Source of the DNA: UBA7312 sp002715345
GTDB lineage: Bacteria; Bacteroidota; Bacteroidia; Flavobacteriales; UBA7312
Assembly: GCA_964009845.1 (NCBI GenBank)
Contig: CAXGIQ010000020.1
Coordinates: forward strand, 1 to 15,426
Reading direction: 5' to 3'
Length of the DNA: 15,426 nt
The notes beneath the pieces are model-generated. The model did not search any database. It worked only from the letters and a program-made list of their open reading frames with translations, and was not told where the DNA came from. Position 1 is the first letter of the stretch. Each line of letters begins with the position of its first letter. Both the position numbers and the translations under genes were made by a program. This document shows, one piece after another, positions 6,589 through 15,007 of this stretch.

Positions 6589-7473
6589 ATGACAACTTCT
6601 AACGGCCCTATATTAGTTCCTATCGGTTTTGCCGAACAATCAATAATTGCTTTAGAACAAGCGTTAAATATTGCTAAAATCACAGATTCTGAATTATTTT
6701 TACTGACAGTTGTAGAAGAGCCATCTTCTATGCAAAAACTGTTTTCTAATTATAAAGAATCACAAGAGCAATTAAAAGAGCAAGTGCGTGAAAAACTAGA
6801 GGCTTTGCAAGAACAATATTGTTCAGATTTAAGTAGAGATTCTGATTGTATGGTTTCAGTTGGAGCTATTTACGAAAAGATTGTTGAAGTGGCAGATATG
6901 ATTGGAGCTTCTTTGATTGTGATGGGAACAGATGGTGCTGATAAAGAAACGCGTAAAAAATTCATTGGCTCTAATGCTTATAATGTTGTTCGTTCTGCCC
7001 CTTGTCCTGTAATTACCATTAAAGGAAAAGAGCATAGGTCAGGATGTAATACCATTGTTCTGCCTCTGGATTTACAAAAAGAAACTAGAGAGAAAGTCAC
7101 AACTGCAATTCAGTATGCGCGTTTTTGGGATGCCGAAATTCGTGTTTTCTCAGTTTTATTAACTGACGATGAGTTTGTTAAAGGTAAATTGACAAGAAAT
7201 TTAGAGCAAGTAGAACAATTTATAGTAGATAAAGGAGTGAATTGTCAAGCAGAACTTGTTCATGTTTCTGATGATAGTTTATCTAATGCTGTTTTGAATT
7301 ATTCAGAAAAAGTAAATGCCGATTTGGTTATGATTATGACACAGCAAGAATCAGACTTTAGTCTTTACTTTATAGGATCTACAGCACGCTCCATAATCAA
7401 TGAATCTGATATTCCTGTGATGAGTGTAAGGCCATTAAAAAAGGTTGACACGACTTCTTATGAGTTACAGTAG
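6589..7473 (+). CDS. Universal stress protein, tandem UspA domains
   Basis: A cytoplasmic stress-response protein of the UspA superfamily with two Usp domains (about residues 5-146 and 153-281). The first begins PILVPIGFAEQS and has a near-canonical nucleotide loop, MGTDGADK...IGSNAYNVV (112-134), with G113, G116, G127 and S128. The spacing between G116 and G127 is 10 residues rather than the usual 9. The second domain keeps the IGSTARSII end (262-270) but lacks the leading G-x2-G, having MTQQESDF instead, so ATP binding there is doubtful. It has no membrane segment. It has its own promoter (6535-6565); the next gene begins 79 nt downstream on the same strand. Confidence 0.88.
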   Translation: MTTSNGPILVPIGFAEQSIIALEQALNIAKITDSELFLLTVVEEPSSMQKLFSNYKESQEQLKEQVREKLEALQEQYCSDLSRDSDCMVSVGAIYEKIVEVADMIGASLIVMGTDGADKETRKKFIGSNAYNVVRSAPCPVITIKGKEHRSGCNTIVLPLDLQKETREKVTTAIQYARFWDAEIRVFSVLLTDDEFVKGKLTRNLEQVEQFIVDKGVNCQAELVHVSDDSLSNAVLNYSEKVNADLVMIMTQQESDFSLYFIGSTARSIINESDIPVMSVRPLKKVDTTSYELQ

Positions 7474-7505
7474 AAAACTCTGTTGAAAACCTTTTTAATT
7501 CCATA

Positions 7506-7535
7506 TTGTTTAAGGATACACAATTTGTAGATTTA
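7506..7535 (+). promoter_or_regulatory. Weak candidate promoter for the GH3/beta-lactamase-bshA unit
   Basis: TTG at 7506-7508, then 19 nt, then TAGATTTA (7528-7535). This matches the Bacteroidota pattern except for the final G. It would give a very short leader (about 10 nt) before the ATG at 7553. Transcription from the usp promoter is an alternative. Confidence 0.3.
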
Positions 7536-7552
7536 GGCGTTATATTCTTGTT

Positions 7553-10492
7553 ATGCGCTTAGTCTTATTTACAGTTTTATCTTTTCTTACCACTTTTCAA
7601 TTAAAGTTAGAAGAAACTCTAGATAAGACCAGTCTGCACCCTCCTTTTTACGATACAAATACTGTTTGGGTAGATAGTGTAATGCAAGCACTTACTCCTG
7701 ATCAGCGTATTGCACAGTTGTTTATGGTAGCTGCATATTCTAATAAAGGAAAGATGCATAAAGAATCTATTTCTAAGCTTATCAAAGAATATCGTATTGG
7801 TGGATTGATGTTTATGCAAGGAGGCCCTATTCGACAGGCTCGTTTAACCAATCATTACCAGTCTATAGCAGAAGTTCCTTTAATGATTGCGCAAGATGCG
7901 GAATGGGGCTTGTCAATGCGTATTGATAGCACACTGATTTTTCCTTGGCAAATGACTTTGGGAGCTATTCAAGATGAACAATTGGTGTATGAGATGGGTT
8001 TAGAAATTGCTAGACAATGTCAAAGATTAGGGGTTCATATAAATTTTGCTCCGGTTGTAGATGTTAATTCTAATCCCAAAAATCCAATTATCAATAATCG
8101 TTCTTTTGGAGAAGATCCTAAAAGGGTTGCTCTTTTAGCAACGGCTTATATGCAAGGCTTGCAGGATGGAGGTGTGTTGGCTTGCGCCAAACATTTCCCA
8201 GGCCATGGAGATACCGATGCTGATTCACATAAAACATTGCCTATTATCCCACATACTAAAGAACGTTTAGATTCTATCGATTTGGTGCCTTTTCAGCAGA
8301 TGTTTCAATCTGGCTTGGGAAGCATTATGGTGGCGCATCTTTATATTCCTGAATTAGACAACACAGAGAATCTGGCATCTACTTTATCGCCTAACATTGT
8401 AAGTGGATTGCTCAAGGAAGAAATGGGTTTTGAAGGATTGATTTTTACAGATGCATTGAATATGAAAGGGGTGAGTAAGTTTTATGAACCTGGAGAAGTA
8501 GATTTAAAAGCCTTGTTAGCCGGAAATGATGTTTTATTATTTGCTGAAGATGTACCAAAAGCCATAGAAAAAATAAAAGAAGCCATTACTAAAAAACAGA
8601 TTTCACAAGAGGAAGTAGATAAGAGGTGTAAAAAGATTTTGTTAGCTAAAAAATGGTTTGGGTTGGATAAGCTAACACCAGTAGAGGAAACGGATTTATT
8701 TAAAGATTTAACAATACAGCAAACCGAAGTATTGAACAGAAATTTGGTTAAAAATTCGCTCACACTTTTACAAAATAATGATGATATAATACCTGTTAAA
8801 AGGTTGGACACCTTGAGAATAGCTTCTTTAAGTATTGGAGAAAGCGGGACGGTTTTTCAGTCTATACTGTCAAAGTATGCATCGGTTGATCATTTTCATA
8901 TTTCAGAACAGCATACGGATGATGAAAGAAAAGAGCTTTTAAAAAAGTTATCTAGTTATAACCTAGTTATAGCAAGTGTTAATAAATCCAATGTGCACGC
9001 TTGGAAGAGTTATCATATTCATAAAAATACCGATGTGTTATTGCAGACTCTTGGCATGCAATCTAAAGTAATACTGACAGTTTTTGCAAACCCTTATTCT
9101 TTAAGTGATTTACTGATGACTTATGCTTTTGATGGGTTAATGGTTGCTTACCAAAATTCAGAAGTTGCACAAGAATTTGCTGCGCAAGCTATTTTTGGGG
9201 GAATAGGGGTAAGCGGAAAGCTCCCGGTTTCCAATGTTCATTTTTCGTTAGGTGATGGTTTGGAAACGGAGGCTATAAGATTGGGTTATGGAATACCATC
9301 AGAGATAGATGTTCAAACAGACTTGCTCTATAAAGTAGATAGCATTGCCTTAGATGCTATTGAAAAAGAAGCTATCCCAGGGTGTCAAATAATCGCTTTA
9401 AAAGATGGTCAAGTATTTTATCAGAAAAACTTTGGACACCATACGTATAAAAAAAAATATACAGTACAAGATTCGGATGTGTATGATTTGGCCTCTATTA
9501 CCAAAATAGTAGCAACCGTACCTACGCTTATGCATTTGCAAGAAAAAGACTTGTTTAATTTAAACAACACTTTAGGGGATTATCTATTATTACCAGATAC
9601 TTCTAGTAAAAAAAACATGAAAATTAGAGATATTTTGGCACATCAAGCTCAATTACACCCTTGGATACCTTTTTACAAACAAACTTTAGAGGAGGATGGC
9701 CAGCTAAGAGATACATTATATTCTAAAGAACAATCTGAAAAGTATTCTATACAAGTAGCAGAAGGAATATATCTGCATCACGAATATGCAGATAGTGTTT
9801 TTCATCAAGTGGTTAATTCTAAATTGTTAGATGAAAAAGAATATAAATACAGCGATTTAGGGTATTACTTATTGCATCCTGTTATGGAAAATTTATGTGG
9901 ACAAAAGCTGAATGATTTTACATTGAACAACTTTTACAAGCCATTGGGTTTATCCACGATGGGATTTCTCCCAAAAGAGAGAATCCAAAAGGAGCAGATT
10001 GTTCCAACAGAGTTTGATTATTATTATCGTTCTCAGCTTTTAAAGGGAGATGTCCATGATATGGGAGCGGCTATGTTTGGAGGTGTTGCAGGGCATGCAG
10101 GTTTGTTTTCTAACGCTAACGATTTAGCCATTTTTATGCAAATGTACTTGCAAGGAGGAGAATATGCAGGAGAGTTATTTTTTGAAAAGGCAACAGTAGA
10201 AGAGTTTACGAAATGTCAATTTTGTGAAGATGAAAATAGAAGAGGAGCGGGGTTTGATAAAGCGGCTCTTCCTGAGCAAGAGGGAGGACCTGCTTGCGAT
10301 TGTAATCCATCACCATCGGCTTTTGGTCATTCTGGCTTTACCGGAACCTTAGTGTGGGTAGATCCTGCAGAAGATTTTGTTTTTGTATTTTTATCCAACC
10401 GCATTCATCCAACGGCAGAGAACAAAAAGCTTTTAAAAATGGATGTTCGCACGAATATCATGGAGGTGTTTTACCAAGCGATAAGAAAATGA
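7553..10492 (+). CDS. Glycoside hydrolase family 3 (NagZ-like) fused to a serine beta-lactamase-type domain
   Basis: A 979-residue two-enzyme fusion, probably exported (hydrophobic residues 1-17). The GH3 part spans about 40-580. The NagZ-type loop KHFPGHGDTDADSH (213-226) supplies the general acid/base His-Asp, and FTDALNM contains the nucleophile D300, so it should release GlcNAc from peptidoglycan fragments. Residues about 395-575 are a GH3 C-terminal domain. From about 590 a beta-lactamase/DD-peptidase-like domain follows. It has S648-x-x-K651 (SITK), Y766-S-D (in place of Y-x-N) and H926-S-G in the KTG position, so it is likely active as an esterase or peptidase; true beta-lactam resistance is not implied. 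The same fusion is common in Bacteroidota. Its stop overlaps the bshA start as ATGA, so the two are translationally coupled. Confidence 0.9.
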   Translation: MRLVLFTVLSFLTTFQLKLEETLDKTSLHPPFYDTNTVWVDSVMQALTPDQRIAQLFMVAAYSNKGKMHKESISKLIKEYRIGGLMFMQGGPIRQARLTNHYQSIAEVPLMIAQDAEWGLSMRIDSTLIFPWQMTLGAIQDEQLVYEMGLEIARQCQRLGVHINFAPVVDVNSNPKNPIINNRSFGEDPKRVALLATAYMQGLQDGGVLACAKHFPGHGDTDADSHKTLPIIPHTKERLDSIDLVPFQQMFQSGLGSIMVAHLYIPELDNTENLASTLSPNIVSGLLKEEMGFEGLIFTDALNMKGVSKFYEPGEVDLKALLAGNDVLLFAEDVPKAIEKIKEAITKKQISQEEVDKRCKKILLAKKWFGLDKLTPVEETDLFKDLTIQQTEVLNRNLVKNSLTLLQNNDDIIPVKRLDTLRIASLSIGESGTVFQSILSKYASVDHFHISEQHTDDERKELLKKLSSYNLVIASVNKSNVHAWKSYHIHKNTDVLLQTLGMQSKVILTVFANPYSLSDLLMTYAFDGLMVAYQNSEVAQEFAAQAIFGGIGVSGKLPVSNVHFSLGDGLETEAIRLGYGIPSEIDVQTDLLYKVDSIALDAIEKEAIPGCQIIALKDGQVFYQKNFGHHTYKKKYTVQDSDVYDLASITKIVATVPTLMHLQEKDLFNLNNTLGDYLLLPDTSSKKNMKIRDILAHQAQLHPWIPFYKQTLEEDGQLRDTLYSKEQSEKYSIQVAEGIYLHHEYADSVFHQVVNSKLLDEKEYKYSDLGYYLLHPVMENLCGQKLNDFTLNNFYKPLGLSTMGFLPKERIQKEQIVPTEFDYYYRSQLLKGDVHDMGAAMFGGVAGHAGLFSNANDLAIFMQMYLQGGEYAGELFFEKATVEEFTKCQFCEDENRRGAGFDKAALPEQEGGPACDCNPSPSAFGHSGFTGTLVWVDPAEDFVFVFLSNRIHPTAENKKLLKMDVRTNIMEVFYQAIRK

Positions 10493-11601
10493 AAATAGGC
10501 ATAGTTTGTTATCCAACTTTTGGGGGTAGTGGAATTGTGGCTACCGAATTAGGTAAAGCTTTGGCTGACAAAGGACATGAAGTACATTTCATTTCTTATA
10601 GTCAGCCAGTTCGTTTGGATTTGTTTTCGGAAAACATGTTTTATCATGAGGTAAGTGTATCTGATTATCCTTTGTTTGAATATACACCTTACGAACTTAC
10701 TTTAACCAGTAAGCTGGTAGATGTAGCTATGCACGAAAATTTAGATTTATTTCATGTGCATTACGCTATTCCGCATGCTTCTGCGGCTTATACTGCCAAG
10801 CAAATTTTAGCAGCTCGCGGTTATCATGTTCCATTTGTAACAACTTTGCATGGAACAGATATAACCCTTGTTGGAAAGGATGAATCTTTTAAGCCTGTTA
10901 TTGAGTTTGCTATCAATCAATCGGATGCTGTTACAGCTGTTTCGGAAAGTTTGAAGCAAGACACTTTGACTTATTTCAATATTAAGCGGGAGATAGAGGT
11001 GATACCTAATTTTATTGATTTTGAACATTATCAAAATCGTTTTGATGTGCGCTTACGAAATTCAATAGCACCTAATAATGAAGCAGTTTTAACTCATGTT
11101 TCCAACTTTCGAAAAGTAAAAAGAGTTGAAGATGTGGTGCGTGTTTTTCATCTAGTGCAACAACAAACTCCTGCAAAATTATTAATAGTAGGAGATGGTC
11201 CGGAACGACCAAAGATTGAGCAATTGTGTAGAAAGTTGAATTTATGCGATGACATCAAGTTATTAGGAAAATCTAAAGCGATTGAAAAATTGATGGCTAT
11301 TTCTGATTTGTTCTTGTTGCCTTCTGAAGCAGAAAGTTTTGGCTTGGTAGCCCTGGAAGCAATGGCAGCAGGAGTACCAGTGGTATCTTCTAATGTGGGT
11401 GGTTTGTCCGAAGTGAATAAAGAGGGAGTGACTGGTTTTTTAAGTGAAGTAGGAAATGTAGATGAGATGGCTGTAAACGCATTGAAAATTTTAGAAATCG
11501 ATTTAAAAACTTTCAAAAAGAATGCGAGAACTCATGCGAAATCTTTTGACTTGCCGAATATACTGCCGCAATACGAGAGTTTGTATGAGTCTATGATTTA
11601 A
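10489..11601 (+). CDS. bshA: N-acetyl-alpha-D-glucosaminyl L-malate synthase BshA
   Basis: First enzyme of bacillithiol synthesis: joins GlcNAc from UDP-GlcNAc to L-malate in the cytoplasm. It is a GT4 family glycosyltransferase of normal length (370 aa). The N-terminal CYPTFGGSGIVATELGKALA (7-26) is the BshA signature and contains the GGSG loop. THVSNFRKVKR (202-212) and the E282-x7-E290 motif (EAESFGLVALE) are in the C-terminal sugar-nucleotide domain. The open frame extends upstream to 10354, but that part lies inside the fusion gene. The ATG at 10489 overlaps the previous stop (ATGA) and begins MKIGIVCYPT. Its stop overlaps the convergent SUI1 stop by two bases. BshB and BshC are not in the window. 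Confidence 0.93.
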   Translation: MKIGIVCYPTFGGSGIVATELGKALADKGHEVHFISYSQPVRLDLFSENMFYHEVSVSDYPLFEYTPYELTLTSKLVDVAMHENLDLFHVHYAIPHASAAYTAKQILAARGYHVPFVTTLHGTDITLVGKDESFKPVIEFAINQSDAVTAVSESLKQDTLTYFNIKREIEVIPNFIDFEHYQNRFDVRLRNSIAPNNEAVLTHVSNFRKVKRVEDVVRVFHLVQQQTPAKLLIVGDGPERPKIEQLCRKLNLCDDIKLLGKSKAIEKLMAISDLFLLPSEAESFGLVALEAMAAGVPVVSSNVGGLSEVNKEGVTGFLSEVGNVDEMAVNALKILEIDLKTFKKNARTHAKSFDLPNILPQYESLYESMI

Positions 11602-11936
11602 CTACCAACTCTTTTATAGTTGTATCCTTCTTTTTCTAGTATTTCCATCACCTTTTCTCGAATGTTGCCTTGAATGATGATTTCTCCATCTTTTGCGCTA
11701 CCGCCTACACCACATTTACTTTTTAGTAGTTTACCTAAAGCTTTTAAGTCTGTTTCTGATCCAATAAATCCTTTAACAAGTGTAGCCACTTTTCCGCTTC
11801 GGTGCTTTTTGTCAATCCATACTTCTAAGTACTGATTTTCTGGAGTAAGCGTTTCTTCCTCTTGTTTAAATTCAAAGTTGTAATTAGGATTGGTGGAATA
11901 AATTACACCAATTTTATTTTTCTTTCTTTTACCCAT
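11598..11936 (-). CDS. SUI1/eIF1-like translation initiation factor (YciH family)
   Basis: A small cytoplasmic protein (112 aa) with a SUI1 domain from about residue 37 to the end (YLEVWIDKKHRSGKVATLVK, then LKSKCGVGGSAKDGEIIIQG). This is the fold of eukaryotic eIF1 and bacterial YciH, which tune start-codon selection. The first 30 residues are a basic, unstructured tail (MGKRKKNK). The start overlaps the upstream kinase stop as ATGGGTAA (11929-11936), so it is coupled to it. The stop overlaps that of convergent bshA, leaving no room for a separate terminator. In bacteria the role is not settled. Confidence 0.9.
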   Translation of the reverse strand: MGKRKKNKIGVIYSTNPNYNFEFKQEEETLTPENQYLEVWIDKKHRSGKVATLVKGFIGSETDLKALGKLLKSKCGVGGSAKDGEIIIQGNIREKVMEILEKEGYNYKRVGS

Positions 11937-12798
11937 TTTTTACAAAAATTTTTAATGATTCTGGAATCAGTTTTAAATGTATCTCTTTCCCCAAAACTAT
12001 TGGCTCCCCATCTAGATGGCATAATCCGTCACCACCTCTTATTATCATTTCTTTGCAACGGATAATTTCCATGTATTTGGAGTGATGCATGCTTTGACAG
12101 AATAAACGACTTAGTAATTTAGGAATCGCCATAACCGGAAATTTACTTAAAATACAGATATCTAGTAGGTTGTCATCAACTTCGCTTTGCGGGGAAATGA
12201 CAGCATTGTTACCAAACTGCGTGGCATTAGCCCAGCTAATTACAAAGGCGTCTACTTCTTTTTCTTGTCCGTTATAGCGCAGAGTGTATTTTCTTGAGGG
12301 GTAACGAAACTCCCTTAAAATTAAACGCATGTAATTGGAAAATCCTCTTTTGTTTTCCTGAGCAAATAGGTGAGCAATATGTGCATCGTATCCTATCCCT
12401 GAAACATTGCAGAAAAAATGACCATTAGCAGTGCAAGTGTCAATGGTTTTGAAAACACTTAGATTTAGTTGCCGAATGGCTTTTTTTAGTTGTTTGTGTA
12501 TGCCGAAATGAAATGCGAAACCATTTCCTGAACCACAAGGAATTACCGCTAAAGCTGTGTTAGAATTCACTAAAGCTTGTGCGCATTCGTTCATAGTACC
12601 ATCTCCTCCAACAGCTGCAACAATATCAACACCTTGCTCTTTTGCTTTTTGTGCTAGCTGAGTAGCATGTTTTGGAGCTTTGGTGTAACATATTTCGTAT
12701 TGAAAAAGTACTGTGTCTAATTCGGATTCAAGAACTTTTTCTAAGTTTTTATACTTACCAGTTCCTGAGATGGGATTAACGATGAAACAAATTTTCAT
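11929..12798 (-). CDS. YegS/diacylglycerol kinase-family lipid kinase
   Basis: A 289-residue member of the DAGK catalytic family that phosphorylates a lipid or sphingoid-type substrate at the membrane face with ATP. The N-terminal VNPISGTGK (7-15), the nucleotide motif VGGDGTMNE (63-71) and PCGSGNGFA (87-95) are all intact. The C-terminal part has FGNN (195-198) and the HLDGEP motif (261-266) typical of the family. No membrane span is seen. The exact lipid (diacylglycerol, sphingosine-like base or undecaprenol) cannot be told. Its start shares one base with the stop of the preceding small gene (TAATG, 12796-12800), and its end overlaps SUI1 by 8 bp. Confidence 0.9.
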   Translation of the reverse strand: MKICFIVNPISGTGKYKNLEKVLESELDTVLFQYEICYTKAPKHATQLAQKAKEQGVDIVAAVGGDGTMNECAQALVNSNTALAVIPCGSGNGFAFHFGIHKQLKKAIRQLNLSVFKTIDTCTANGHFFCNVSGIGYDAHIAHLFAQENKRGFSNYMRLILREFRYPSRKYTLRYNGQEKEVDAFVISWANATQFGNNAVISPQSEVDDNLLDICILSKFPVMAIPKLLSRLFCQSMHHSKYMEIIRCKEMIIRGGDGLCHLDGEPIVLGKEIHLKLIPESLKIFVKNG

Positions 12799-12911
12799 TA
12801 GCTACACTGACAGTTTCTTCCGCAATTATCTTTCGGTTTACGAAACTTTTTCACTAGATAAAAGATTGCTAATGCCATTAAAACAATCACTAAAATTTCC
12901 TGCCAATCCAT
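12798..12911 (-). CDS. FeoB-associated Cys-rich membrane protein (37 aa)
   Basis: A very short membrane protein with one transmembrane helix (EILVIVLMALAIFYLVKKF, residues 4-22), a basic stretch and a Cys-rich tail CGRNCQC (30-36). This is the pattern of the FeoB-associated Cys-rich family, named for its place beside ferrous iron transporters. The frame is open to 13043, but the region before residue M45 of that frame overlaps the divergent E1 gene and its promoter, so the start is set at 12911. feoB itself is not in the window. It heads a three-gene unit with overlapping starts and stops, ahead of the lipid kinase and SUI1. Confidence 0.8.
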   Translation of the reverse strand: MDWQEILVIVLMALAIFYLVKKFRKPKDNCGRNCQCS

Positions 12912-12925
12912 ATCATGTAAATTTA

Positions 12926-12956
12926 TTGCACAAAGTAACGAATTATTATACTTTTG
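12926..12956 (+). promoter_or_regulatory. Promoter of the E1 alpha/beta dehydrogenase gene
   Basis: TTG at 12926-12928 and TACTTTTG at 12949-12956 are spaced by 20 nt, a full match to the Bacteroidota sigma-A pattern. The start would fall near 12963, about 20 nt before the ATG at 12985. Confidence 0.6.
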
Positions 12957-12984
12957 AGCACCACTATCTAATCGAATAAAAGGA

Positions 12985-14964
12985 ATGAAGTTCAATAGAA
13001 AAGGTCTTGCTGATGAGCAGTTGATTGACATATATAAAGCCATTCTTAAACCTAGAATGATTGAGGAGAAAATGTTGATTTTACTCCGTCAAGGGAAAAT
13101 TTCCAAATGGTTTTCTGGGATTGGTCAAGAAGCTATTTCTGTAGGGGTTACATCTGCCATGGAACAGGAGGAGTATATTCTTCCAATGCACCGAAACCTT
13201 GGTGTTTTCACCACAAAAGGCATTCCATTAAGCAGGCTCTTTGCGCAGTTTCAAGGTAAGATGAGTGGGTTTACCAAAGGAAGAGATCGTTCTTTTCACT
13301 TTGGAACACAGGATTATAAAATTGTGGGAATGATTTCTCATTTAGGTCCACAATTAGGTGTGGCTGATGGTATTGCTTTGGCGAATAAGCTTCAGGAGAA
13401 TGGTCAGATAACAGCTGTGTTTACTGGTGAAGGAGGTACTTCTGAAGGAGACTTCCATGAAGCGCTTAATGTGGCTGCTGTTTGGGATTTACCTGTTATC
13501 TTCATTGTAGAAAACAATGGGTATGGATTATCTACTCCTACAAGTGAGCAATTTCGTTGCGAGCAAATAGCTCATAGAGGAAAGGGATATGGAATGGAAG
13601 CATACACCATTGACGGAAACAATGTCTTGGAGGTGTATAATACCATTGCAAGTTTACGTGAAGACTTAAAGAAAAATCCAAGACCAATTTTATTGGAATG
13701 CATGACTTTCCGTATGAGAGGACATGAGGAGGCTTCAGGAACAAAATATGTTCCGCAAGAGTTGATGGATGAGTGGGCTAAGAAGGATCCATTAGAAAAT
13801 TTTGAGCAATACTTGAAGGAAGAAAAAGTATTGACTGATGAGCAATTAGAAGCATTTAGAGCGAATAATAAAAAAGAAATCAATGATAGTTTAGAAGTCG
13901 CATTTATGGAAGAGTCTGTTACTGCCAATACTGTTGTGGAGATGGGAGATATGTATAAGCCATACACGATCATTCCTAAGAAGCCAGAAACGGATAAGAA
14001 GACCAACAAGCGTTTTGTAGATGCATTGTCAGATGGTTTACGTCAATCGATGCAGAAGTATGACAAATCTGTTGTTATGGGGCAGGATGTAGCTGATTAT
14101 GGTGGGGTGTTCAAAATTACAGATGGTTTTATTGAGGAGTTTGGTAGAGAGCGCGTGCGCAATACTCCTATTTGCGAATCGGCTATTGTTAGTGCAGCAA
14201 TGGGGTTGTCTATCAATGGCTATAAAGCAATTATGGAAATGCAATTTGCTGATTTTGTAAGTTCTGGATTTAATCCAATAGTTAATTATCTGGCTAAAGT
14301 GCATTATCGCTGGAATCAACAAGCAGATGTGGTTGTGCGTATGCCAACAGGAGCGGGAGTAGGTGCGGGTCCTTTCCATTCGCAATCGAATGAAGCATGG
14401 TTTACACATACACCAGGATTAAAAGTTGTTTATCCAGCCTTCCCTTCGGATGCAAAAGGTTTGTTATCAGCTTCTATAGAAGATCCAAATCCTGTTATGT
14501 TTTTTGAGCATAAGGCGCTTTATCGTTCGGTGTATGAGGATGTGTATGATGACTATTACACCATTGAGATAGGAAAAGTAAACCTCCTGAAAGAAGGAAA
14601 AGATGTAACTGTAATCACTTATGGTGCAGGTGTTCATTGGGCTTTAGAAGTGTTAGAAAGTAACCCAAGTATTTCAGCAGATTTAATTGATTTACGAACC
14701 CTTGTTCCTCTAGATGAAGAAGCAGTTTTTGATTCCGTGAGAAAAACAGGGAAAGCAATCGTTTTGCACGAAGATTGTATGATTGGTGGTTTTGGAGCAG
14801 ATTTATCTGCTTTGATTACGGAGAATTGCTTTGAATCTCTGGATGCTGCAGTTGTAAGGTCTGCTAGCTTAAACACACCTGTTCCATTCGCAGCCGATTT
14901 AGAGCGTAACTTTTTGCCTAAAGAACGATTTGAGCAGCAATTGAAGAATTTGCTTGCCTATTGA
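12985..14964 (+). CDS. Fused E1 alpha/beta 2-oxoacid dehydrogenase (branched-chain/pyruvate type)
   Basis: Thiamin diphosphate enzyme that decarboxylates a 2-oxoacid and passes the acyl group to the lipoyl E2 protein. Alpha and beta subunits are joined in one 659-aa chain. Alpha (about 1-330): SGIGQEAISVGV (44-55), MHRNLG (68-73), a ThDP motif GEGGTSEGDFHEALN (148-162) ending at ENNGYG (176-181), and RMRGHEEA. The motif starts GEG where GDG is usual. Beta (about 340-659): GQDVADYGGVF (366-376), NTPICESAIVSAAMGL, the cofactor/active-site segment GPFHSQSNEAWF (462-473), and the C-terminal VTVITYGAG and HEDCMIGGFGADL regions. The substrate (branched-chain 2-oxoacids or pyruvate) cannot be assigned for sure. 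The fused form is frequent in Bacteroidota. E2 and E3 are not in the window. Confidence 0.9.
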   Translation: MKFNRKGLADEQLIDIYKAILKPRMIEEKMLILLRQGKISKWFSGIGQEAISVGVTSAMEQEEYILPMHRNLGVFTTKGIPLSRLFAQFQGKMSGFTKGRDRSFHFGTQDYKIVGMISHLGPQLGVADGIALANKLQENGQITAVFTGEGGTSEGDFHEALNVAAVWDLPVIFIVENNGYGLSTPTSEQFRCEQIAHRGKGYGMEAYTIDGNNVLEVYNTIASLREDLKKNPRPILLECMTFRMRGHEEASGTKYVPQELMDEWAKKDPLENFEQYLKEEKVLTDEQLEAFRANNKKEINDSLEVAFMEESVTANTVVEMGDMYKPYTIIPKKPETDKKTNKRFVDALSDGLRQSMQKYDKSVVMGQDVADYGGVFKITDGFIEEFGRERVRNTPICESAIVSAAMGLSINGYKAIMEMQFADFVSSGFNPIVNYLAKVHYRWNQQADVVVRMPTGAGVGAGPFHSQSNEAWFTHTPGLKVVYPAFPSDAKGLLSASIEDPNPVMFFEHKALYRSVYEDVYDDYYTIEIGKVNLLKEGKDVTVITYGAGVHWALEVLESNPSISADLIDLRTLVPLDEEAVFDSVRKTGKAIVLHEDCMIGGFGADLSALITENCFESLDAAVVRSASLNTPVPFAADLERNFLPKERFEQQLKNLLAY

Positions 14965-15007
14965 TTTATTTGTAGTTTAGACCTTTGAAAATTAAATACA
15001 GAACGAA

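Noticed and set aside
7619..9000. Antisense open frames within the GH3 fusion, RNase Y and E1 genes
   Set aside because: They lie opposite well-supported genes, have low-complexity composition and no family features; they are shadows.
10354..10488. 45-residue upstream extension of bshA
   Set aside because: It lies inside the GH3/beta-lactamase coding sequence; BshA proteins start at the MKIGIVCYP segment.
12912..13043. Long upstream extension of the FeoB-associated gene
   Set aside because: It runs across the E1 promoter and into the E1 coding region on the other strand; the family is short and starts MxWQEIL.
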